Of a DNA stretch of 6,359 nucleotides, positions 1-4,359 are shown piece by piece (within the stretch, counting starts at the first letter, position 1; every line of letters starts with the position of its first letter). The position numbers and the translations under genes are program-made. The notes beneath the pieces are model-generated. The model was not told the origin of the DNA. It did not search any database and saw only the letters and a list, made by a program, of their open reading frames with translations. The DNA comes from Candidatus Woesearchaeota archaeon (lineage in GTDB: Archaea > Nanobdellota > Nanobdellia > SCGC-AAA011-G17 > VGLX01), in NCBI GenBank assembly GCA_016866645.1, contig VGLX01000083.1, forward strand, positions 1 to 6,359. Reading direction: 5' to 3'.

Positions 1-193
1 CTTTAAGACCTCTAACTTCTACTTTACAAAACCTTTTTTGAGAACTAGGCGTATGAGCATTCTCATACTTCTTAAGCTCTTTCTCAAGCCTTTCATTCTC
101 CTTCTTAAGCCTCTCAATAATCCTATCCTTACGAATAGCCTCCTTGATAAGATTTTCCCTGTCCATCACCGAATACGTTTTTTGGAACGCCAC
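1..193 (-). CDS. Probable transposase, N-terminal part (runs off left edge)
   Basis: The open frame covers 64 codons from a GTG at 193-191 and is cut by the window edge. A GGTGA ribosome-binding motif lies 6 nt upstream of this GTG. An ATG at 166-164 is the alternative start, but its GGTGA motif overlaps it and is too close. Residues about 10-43 form a highly charged amphipathic helix with leucine/isoleucine heptad spacing (LIKEAIRKDRIIERLKKENE and onward), a likely coiled coil. It is followed by YENAHTPSSQKRF. A coiled coil followed by a Y-x-N-x-x-TPSS segment is what I recall from the N-termini of archaeal IS66-like DDE transposases. The catalytic domain would lie outside the window, so the family call is inference from a short segment. 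The gene is divergent from the tRNA/rpo block. A degenerate or truncated element copy cannot be excluded. Confidence 0.5.
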   Translation of the reverse strand, partial: MAFQKTYSVMDRENLIKEAIRKDRIIERLKKENERLEKELKKYENAHTPSSQKRFCKVEVRGLK

Positions 194-196
194 AAT

Positions 197-204
197 CCTT
201 CACC
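197..204 (-). promoter_or_regulatory. Ribosome-binding site of the transposase-like gene
   Basis: On the minus strand AGGTGA is followed by AGGATT and then the GTG at 193. The motif matches the archaeal GGAGGTGATC pattern at good spacing. It decides for GTG at 193 over the internal ATG at 166. Confidence 0.45.
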
Positions 205-361
205 TACAAGGCGCCCCCTAAAAACCTCCCCTCCCAATCCACTAATAATAAGCATTCACTAGAATAAGATTATTTAGGTAATCCAAAATATATTCCCAAT
301 TACACATATAAGCCCATCAATAACCCACGTCAAAGCTTAATACATACAGAATATAACAACA

Positions 362-370
362 TTTATATAT
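362..370 (+). promoter_or_regulatory. Candidate archaeal TATA box (box A)
   Basis: TTTATATAT matches the archaeal box A consensus well. By the usual spacing of about 25 nt, transcription would start near 390. That would give a leader of some 160 nt before tRNA-Asp, so either the leader is long or the box serves an unseen transcript. The near-symmetrical sequence could also act on the minus strand. A chance match in AT-rich DNA is possible. Confidence 0.3.
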
Positions 371-422
371 GATAAATGCGTATACTAGGTTAAGAACCAG
401 ATAGAATGATATAAAATAGAAA

Positions 423-434
423 GCTTTATAAAGC
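423..434 (+). promoter_or_regulatory. Candidate TATA box in a perfect 12-bp palindrome
   Basis: GCTTTATAAAGC is a perfect palindrome. It is preceded by the purine-rich AAAATAGAAA, which resembles a TFB recognition element followed by a TATA box. Transcription to the right would start near 453, about 100 nt before tRNA-Asp. Because the box is symmetrical, the upstream purine stretch is the only cue to direction. It is the best-looking promoter for a tRNA-Asp/tRNA-Lys/rpo transcript, but the leader would be unusually long for a tRNA. Confidence 0.35.
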
Positions 435-514
435 CATCTACTTCTCAAAAGCATCTGAATGACACACTTCTGTAAGCAGCCCAACAAAATGCTAGGAAAA
501 AATCACCTCTGAAC

Positions 515-521
515 AAATATT
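515..521 (+). promoter_or_regulatory. Weak TATA-like box at proper spacing for tRNA-Asp
   Basis: AAATATT is centred about 36 nt upstream of the tRNA-Asp 5' end. A start about 25 nt downstream would fall near 543 and give an 11-nt leader, more usual for archaeal tRNA genes than the boxes further upstream. The match to box A is only moderate. CTTATA at 535-540 lies too close to serve. Confidence 0.25.
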
Positions 522-553
522 CATGACTTAACTGCTTATAGAGGGACGTGTAT

Positions 554-657
554 GCCCTGATAGTGTAGCTGGCCTAATCTTCCAAAGATCACAAAGGGGA
601 GGCCAATCATGCGACCCTGTCGAGGTCGCGACCCGGGTTCGAATCCCGGTCAGGGCG
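554..657 (+). tRNA. tRNA-Asp(GUC) with a D-arm intron
   Basis: The acceptor stem GCCCTGA (554-560) pairs fully with TCAGGGC (650-656), and the discriminator is G657. The D stem starts at 563. The anticodon stem 612-616/624-628 closes the loop CTGTCGA (617-623), giving anticodon GUC at 619-621. The T arm is 633-649 with loop TTCGAAT. CCA is not encoded, as is usual in archaea. The unspliced gene is 104 nt. Removing 577-606 leaves a 74-nt tRNA whose D arm reads GTGTAGCTGGCCTATCAT, with G18-G19 at 571-572 and A21 at 576. It decodes Asp GAC/GAU codons. The next tRNA gene begins only 3 nt downstream, so the two are very probably co-transcribed. Confidence 0.95.
577..606 (+). other. Non-canonical tRNA-Asp intron in the D loop (between positions 21 and 22)
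   Basis: This 30-nt insertion breaks the D arm. GGCC (571-574) pairs with GGCC (601-604) as a 4-bp central helix. TAA (575-577) forms a 3-nt bulge. TCTTC (578-582) pairs with GGGGA (596-600) as the inner helix, using two G-U pairs. AAT (605-607) lies on the 3' side, facing a larger internal loop closed by the 3-bp D stem. Cleavage after the second nucleotide of each bulge (576 and 606) restores an ordinary archaeal tRNA-Asp D arm with A21. The 3' side is thus a relaxed bulge-helix-loop, not a strict BHB. Such sites are known to need a broad-specificity splicing endonuclease. Confidence 0.87.
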
Positions 658-691
658 TTTGGGCCGGTAGCTCAGCTTGGTAGAGCATCTG

Positions 692-734
692 GGAAGAGAG
701 GGACCAACTCATAGTCATCCCGTATCTCGGTGAT
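692..734 (+). other. tRNA-Lys intron 1 (non-canonical, between positions 30 and 31)
   Basis: This 43-nt intron has a complete BHB fold. The outer helix is AGAG (682-685) with CTTT (736-739). The 3' bulge is ATA (733-735). The central helix is CATC (686-689) with GGTG (729-732), including one G-U pair. The 5' bulge is TGG (690-692). The intron body can pair GAGA/TCTC (696-699/725-728) and GGGA/TCCC (700-703/718-721). Cleavage after the second nucleotide of each bulge gives ends 691/735, so A735 pairs with U758 in the mature stem. A 1-nt shift (693-735) would give a G-U pair and no comparable BHB, so it is less likely. Confidence 0.82.
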
Positions 735-741
735 ACTTTTA
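735..741 (+). other. 7-nt micro-exon carrying the tRNA-Lys anticodon
   Basis: ACTTTTA supplies mature positions 31 to 37: the last base of the 5' anticodon-stem strand, C32, U33, the anticodon UUU (738-740) and A37. It is flanked by two introns. Its identity follows from the only arrangement that gives U33, a 7-nt loop and a fully paired stem. Confidence 0.82.
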
Positions 742-756
742 CCAAACGAGGAAGAC
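742..756 (+). other. tRNA-Lys intron 2 (canonical 37/38 site, 15 nt)
   Basis: The intron lies at the standard archaeal site one base 3' of the anticodon. CTTT (736-739) pairs with GAAG (751-754) as the 4-bp central helix, with one G-U pair. The bulges are TAC (740-742) and ACA (755-757). Cleavage after the second base of each gives exactly 742-756. The inner helix is nearly absent (C743-G750 closes a small loop), as expected in so short an intron. The outer helix is the mature anticodon stem, which exists only after intron 1 is removed. Confidence 0.82.
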
Positions 757-811
757 ATCAGGTGGTCGTGGGTTCAAATCCCATCCGGCCCGTAAATGAT
801 AAAAAACAATC

Positions 812-817
812 GGCGGT
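812..817 (+). promoter_or_regulatory. Ribosome-binding site of rpoH
   Basis: GGCGGT is one base off GGAGGT and ends 10 nt before the ATG at 828. It lies in the short gap after tRNA-Lys, so the rpoH leader must begin in or before that tRNA, or immediately after it. Confidence 0.45.
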
Positions 818-827
818 AAAAAACAAA

Positions 828-1061
828 ATGGCAAAAGTCGATATTTCAAAACACGAGTTCGTCCCGAAACATGTCAAGCTAAGCGAAAAAGAAACAGAAG
901 AAATGCTAAACTCTTACAACATTTCTAAGAAACAATTGCCAAAAATCTCAAAAACTGATCCAGCAATTTTAGAAATGGATGTTAAACATGGAGATGTGAT
1001 AAAAATAGTAAGGAAGAGTGCGACTGCAGGCGATTCGTTCTACTACAGGGTGGTGTTCTAA
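828..1061 (+). CDS. rpoH: DNA-directed RNA polymerase subunit H (Rpo5/Rpb5-like)
   Basis: This 77-residue protein is the archaeal counterpart of the C-terminal domain of eukaryotic Rpb5. It binds A' and helps form the lower jaw that contacts downstream DNA. Diagnostic segments are HEFVPKHVKLSEKE near residues 8-21, QLPKISKTDPAI in the middle, and the C-terminal GDVIKIVRKSATAG followed by SFYYRVVF. The usual archaeal length is about 75-85 residues, so it is complete. The same open frame extends upstream to an ATG at 762, but that would start inside tRNA-Lys and add non-homologous residues. The ATG at 828 follows a GGCGGT motif. The gene heads the order rpoH-rpoB2-rpoB1-rpoA1, the standard archaeal arrangement, and ends 1 nt before rpoB2. 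Confidence 0.96.
   Translation: MAKVDISKHEFVPKHVKLSEKETEEMLNSYNISKKQLPKISKTDPAILEMDVKHGDVIKIVRKSATAGDSFYYRVVF
1049..1055 (+). promoter_or_regulatory. Ribosome-binding site of rpoB2 inside the rpoH end
   Basis: GGTGGTG lies within the last codons of rpoH and ends 7 nt before the ATG at 1063. It supports that start over the in-frame ATG at 1018, and it implies coupled translation of the two genes. Confidence 0.45.
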
Positions 1062-1062
1062 A

Positions 1063-2550
1063 ATGATAAACAGAAGGATACTAATACAAAAATACTTCAA
1101 AGAACATTCGATAATCGAATCGAATATAGCATCGTTCAACAATTTCGTAGACAAAGAAGTGCACAACATAATCGAAGAGATCGGAGAGGTTACACCGACT
1201 ATAATCCCTCCAGACATTCAAGACTTTAAAATAAAATTCGATAAAATCAGTATAGATAAGCCACAGATAACCGAAGCTGATGGAAGCAAGAGAAACGTTT
1301 ATCCAAGTGAGGCAAGACTTAGAAGCTTAACATACGCGGCACCTATACATTTGAACGTCAGCGCGCATATAGACGGCGTGCAGAGAGAGACTTTCACAAC
1401 ACCTATCTGTAAACTGCCGATAATGCTTAAGTCAAAATACTGCCATCTTAGCGGGCTAAACAGAGACGACCTTATCAAACATGGAGAAGACCCTGAAGAT
1501 CCTGGAGGATACTTCATACTTAACGGAAATGAAAGGGTTCTCATAATGGTAGAAGATCTAGCATCAAACAGGGTTTTTATAAACGAGAACAAAACAGGTC
1601 CTAGCAAATACACAGCCAAGATGTTCTCAGCAAGAGGATCTTACAGGATACCACATGTCTTAGAACAGATGAAAGATGGGATAATCTACTTGAGCTTCAC
1701 CAGATTCAAAAGAATACCTGTAATAGCTGTGATCAAAGCGCTAGGGTTGACGAAAGACCAAGAAATAATGAAGTTCATATCAAGAAACAAGCACTATGAC
1801 ACAGTATTTATCAATCTTTACAACTCGATGGAAATCAAGTCAGAAGATGACGCGCTTGACTTCATAAGCAAAAAGCAAAAAATCGCACAGCCTAGAGAAG
1901 TAAAGATTGAGAGAACAAGAGAAAACTTAGACAAATACCTCTTACCTCACTTAGGGCTCACAGAGAAAAGCAGAATACACAAGGCTTACAACCTTTGCAA
2001 ACTGGTCAGAAGACTATTATTGGTAACCCAAGAAGGCATGTCACCTAACGACAAAGACCATTACATGAACAAACAATTACAGCTAAGCGGAGACCTCCTT
2101 GCAGAACTGTTCAGGATGAACATGAGGGTCTTGGTAAATGACATATTATACAATTTCCAAAGGCTTGTCAAGAGAGGAAAGTTCTCATCAGTCAAGATAA
2201 TAATCAGAGACAAGCTCTTAACATCAAGGGTTCTTAGCGCTATGGCTACAGGATCATGGGTTGGAGGCAGAAGGGGTATATCCCAAAACATAGACAGAAC
2301 AGACTACCTAGCTACGCTATCGCACCTGCAAAGAGTAGTCTCACTGCTAAGCGTATCACAAGAAAACTTCGAAGCCAGGGAGCTACACCCTACACATTGG
2401 GGAAGGCTCTGCGCAGTAGAAACACCAGAAGGGACATCAATAGGGCTAAGAAAAAACCTAGCATTACTATGCAACATATCACAAGAAGAAGTACAGGAGG
2501 AGAAAATAAGGAAGGTGCTTGAAAACGCCGGCCTTACACCCATAAAATGA
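1063..2550 (+). CDS. rpoB2: DNA-directed RNA polymerase subunit B'' (N-terminal half of B)
   Basis: This 495-residue protein forms the protrusion, lobe and fork region of the second-largest polymerase subunit. It works with B' and matches Rpb2's N-terminal half. Family segments seen in order are: a start with ILIQKYFKEHSIIESNIASF; the lobe/protrusion motif EARLRSLTYAAPIHLNV; KYCHLSGLNRDDLIKHGEDP followed by DPGGYFILNGNERVLI; GSWVGGRRGISQ near 397-408; and the fork segment FEARELHPTHWGR (436-448) leading to ETPEG (453-457) and GLRKNLALL. The start at 1063 fits the family N-terminus; the longer frame from 1018 would overlap rpoH. The protein ends at the split point seen in other archaea with a divided B gene. 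Several usually conserved residues differ: HLQR (421-424) where HLRR/HKRR is usual, SLLSV (427-431) where SPLSR is usual, and CAVETPEG where CP-x-ETPEG is usual. The stop overlaps the rpoB1 start in ATGA. Confidence 0.97.
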   Translation: MINRRILIQKYFKEHSIIESNIASFNNFVDKEVHNIIEEIGEVTPTIIPPDIQDFKIKFDKISIDKPQITEADGSKRNVYPSEARLRSLTYAAPIHLNVSAHIDGVQRETFTTPICKLPIMLKSKYCHLSGLNRDDLIKHGEDPEDPGGYFILNGNERVLIMVEDLASNRVFINENKTGPSKYTAKMFSARGSYRIPHVLEQMKDGIIYLSFTRFKRIPVIAVIKALGLTKDQEIMKFISRNKHYDTVFINLYNSMEIKSEDDALDFISKKQKIAQPREVKIERTRENLDKYLLPHLGLTEKSRIHKAYNLCKLVRRLLLVTQEGMSPNDKDHYMNKQLQLSGDLLAELFRMNMRVLVNDILYNFQRLVKRGKFSSVKIIIRDKLLTSRVLSAMATGSWVGGRRGISQNIDRTDYLATLSHLQRVVSLLSVSQENFEARELHPTHWGRLCAVETPEGTSIGLRKNLALLCNISQEEVQEEKIRKVLENAGLTPIK

Positions 2551-4349
2551 CAGACGTATTCCTAAACGAAAAATTCCTCGGAACAGTAGAAAACAACAGG
2601 GATTATATTAAAAAGCTCAAAGAAGAAAGACGATCAGGAAGGCTTCCTGGAGCGATAAACATCCACTATAACGAGAAAAGCGACGAAATACTGCTAGATA
2701 CTTCACGTGGAAGAGCAAGAAGACCATTAATAATCGTAGAAGCTTGCAAACCAAAACTGACCAAGGAGCTTCTGCAAAAGCTTGAAAGAAACGAAACAAC
2801 ATGGAAAGAGTTACTAACAACTGGTGTACTAGAATACCTAGACGCTTCAGAAGAAGAAGATGCGGTAATAGCTATCAAAGAAGAAGACATCACACCTGAG
2901 ACTACGCACTTAGAAGTAGACTCCAACATAATATTGGGCGTAACGACTTCGTTAGTGCCTTACGCAAATTTTGGACAATCATCAAGACTTAACAGAGGGT
3001 CTAAAGGTCAGAAACAAGCAATAGGGCTATACACTGCTAATTTCTTAACAAGAATGGATACAGATGTATCAGTCTTACACCAACCTCAAAGACCTATTGT
3101 TAAAACTTTCATGTACGACGCATTAAGTCTAGAAAAGCACGCTGCAGGACAAAACATAGTCATAGCTTTGATGAGCTATGAAGGGCAAAACATGCAGGAC
3201 GCGATAATAATCAACAGAGGATCGATAGACCGGGGCCTTGCTAGGAGCACTTATTACAGGCCTTATTCTGTAGAAGAATTAAGGTACTCTGGAGGGCTAA
3301 CTGACGAAGTAGGCATACCTTATAAAGAGGTAAAAGGCTACAGGACAGAAAAAGACTACAGACATTTGGAAGATGATGGAATAGTCTATCCTGAAGCTAA
3401 AGTTGAAGAGGAAGAAGTAATAATAGGTAAGACTTCACCGCCAAGATTCTTAGGCGAGCTTGAAGAGTTCAGCATAGCTGCCAATATAAGGAGGGAAAGC
3501 TCAATCACGATAAAGCACGGTGAAAAAGGGATAGTAGACATGGTTGTAGTCACAGAAAACGAAGAAGGGAACAGGCTAATCCAAGTAAGATTGAGAGACC
3601 AGAGAATACCTGAAGTAGGCGACAAATTCGCCTCCAGACACGGACAAAAAGGAGTGGTAGGAGCGATAATACCGCAATCAGACATGCCTTTCACTGCATC
3701 AGGAATTGTGCCAGACATAATATTTTCACCACACTCAATTCCTTCAAGAATGACCATAAGCCACTTAATCGAAGCTATAGCAGGAAAAACTGGAGCATTA
3801 AGAGGCAAACACATAGATGCTACCGCATTTGATGCTGAACCTGAAAAAGACCTAAGAAAACAGCTTCTCGAACTAGGGTTCAGAGAGAACGGTACAGAGA
3901 AGATGTATAACGGAATAACCGGCGAAGAGTTTGAAGTACAAATATTCATAGGAGAAATGTTCTACCAAAGACTAAAACACATGGTAGCCAACAAGCTACA
4001 CGCAAGAGCCTCCGGAAGAATCCAACTACTGACAAGACAGCCTATAGAAGGAAGAAGCAAAGGAGGAGGTCTGAGGTTGGGAGAGATGGAGAAGGACTGT
4101 TTCGTAGCACACGGAGCGTCCCTGCTCTTAAAAGAAAGGTTTGACTCGGACAAAGCAACTGTGCATATCTGCGAAACTTGCGGAATGTTCGCGATATACG
4201 ACAGTTCTAAGAACAGGAAATTCTGCCCGAGATGCGGAACCAACACCGACATATCATCCATAGAGATAAGCTATGCTTTCAAACTACTGCTAGATGAACT
4301 AAAAGCTTTAGGGATAAACCCTAAGCTGACGCTAAAAAACAAGTACTGA
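2547..4349 (+). CDS. rpoB1: DNA-directed RNA polymerase subunit B' (C-terminal half of B)
   Basis: This 600-residue subunit forms the external, hybrid-binding, wall and clamp-anchor regions of the polymerase core. It opens with VFLNEKFLGTVEN, the normal B' start. The segment leading to KQAIGLYTANF and HQPQRPIVKT follows. SYEGQNMQDAIIINRGSIDRG begins at residue 210. GDKFASRHGQKG (358-369), near the active centre, precedes the MPF-x(6)-VPDIIFSPHSIPSRM segment. The C-terminal part has GRSKGGGLRLGEMEKD and a zinc-binding clamp element with C542, C545, C560 and C563. Length matches the family and there is no intein. The unusual point is GQNMQDA: other polymerases mostly have G-Y-N-x-E-D here, so the Glu before the catalytic-site Asp218 is Gln217. 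The ATG overlaps the rpoB2 stop (ATGA) and lacks a clear ribosome-binding motif, which points to translational coupling and matched B''/B' output. Confidence 0.97.
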   Translation: MTDVFLNEKFLGTVENNRDYIKKLKEERRSGRLPGAINIHYNEKSDEILLDTSRGRARRPLIIVEACKPKLTKELLQKLERNETTWKELLTTGVLEYLDASEEEDAVIAIKEEDITPETTHLEVDSNIILGVTTSLVPYANFGQSSRLNRGSKGQKQAIGLYTANFLTRMDTDVSVLHQPQRPIVKTFMYDALSLEKHAAGQNIVIALMSYEGQNMQDAIIINRGSIDRGLARSTYYRPYSVEELRYSGGLTDEVGIPYKEVKGYRTEKDYRHLEDDGIVYPEAKVEEEEVIIGKTSPPRFLGELEEFSIAANIRRESSITIKHGEKGIVDMVVVTENEEGNRLIQVRLRDQRIPEVGDKFASRHGQKGVVGAIIPQSDMPFTASGIVPDIIFSPHSIPSRMTISHLIEAIAGKTGALRGKHIDATAFDAEPEKDLRKQLLELGFRENGTEKMYNGITGEEFEVQIFIGEMFYQRLKHMVANKLHARASGRIQLLTRQPIEGRSKGGGLRLGEMEKDCFVAHGASLLLKERFDSDKATVHICETCGMFAIYDSSKNRKFCPRCGTNTDISSIEISYAFKLLLDELKALGINPKLTLKNKY

Positions 4350-4353
4350 GGTC
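4348..4353 (+). promoter_or_regulatory. Ribosome-binding site of rpoA1
   Basis: GAGGTC overlaps the rpoB1 stop codon and ends 6-7 nt before the ATG at 4360. It fits the archaeal anti-Shine-Dalgarno pattern and fixes the rpoA1 start. Confidence 0.55.
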
Positions 4354-4359
4354 AAAAAA

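Larger units (their letters stand above)
194..553. other. Intergenic region without a supportable gene
   Basis: These 360 nt separate the minus-strand transposase-like gene from tRNA-Asp. I see no open frame longer than a few codons with plausible coding character on either strand. The stretch is strongly AT-rich, except for a C-rich patch at about 210-235. It contains TATA-like boxes at 362-370, 423-434 and 515-521. It probably holds the element end, the transposase promoter (a TTATTATTA sequence on the minus strand at 243-252 is a candidate) and the promoter of the tRNA/rpo transcript. I recognise no small RNA in it. Confidence 0.6.
661..792 (+). tRNA. tRNA-Lys(UUU) with two introns
   Basis: The acceptor stem GGGCCGG (661-667) pairs fully with CCGGCCC (785-791), and the discriminator is G792. 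The D stem is GCTC/GAGC (670-673/683-686). The T arm is 768-784 with loop TTCAAAT. The unspliced gene is 132 nt, and the region between the anticodon-stem halves has no usable loop unless two segments are removed. Removing 692-734 and 742-756 leaves 74 nt. The anticodon stem is then 688-691 plus 735, paired with 758-762, and the loop is C-U-UUU-A-A (736-741 plus 757). The UUU anticodon, the GGGCCGGTAGCTCAG start and the G discriminator agree with archaeal tRNA-Lys. CCA is not encoded. rpoH starts 36 nt downstream. Confidence 0.93.

Noticed and set aside
38..262. Plus-strand open frame of 74 codons over the left end
   Set aside because: It lies antisense to the charged coiled-coil frame on the minus strand and its translation is a leucine/proline-rich shadow with no recognisable family signal. 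The minus-strand frame has coding character and a ribosome-binding motif.
453..514. Possible C/D box small RNA
   Set aside because: A CTGA at 509-512 could be a D box, but the only C-like sequence (ATGACAC, 459-465) is a poor match to RTGATGA and no internal D'/C' pair is present.
762..827. N-terminal extension of rpoH from the ATG at 762
   Set aside because: The extension would be encoded by the tRNA-Lys 3' half and has no resemblance to the Rpo5 N-terminus.
1018..1062. Upstream ATG for rpoB2 at 1018
   Set aside because: It overlaps the conserved end of rpoH, and the added residues do not match B''. The ATG at 1063 has a ribosome-binding motif and the family N-terminus.
3386..3949. Long antisense open frame of 187 codons within rpoB1
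   Set aside because: It is a shadow of a strongly conserved coding region. Its translation is serine/proline/leucine-rich without any motif and has no start signal of note.
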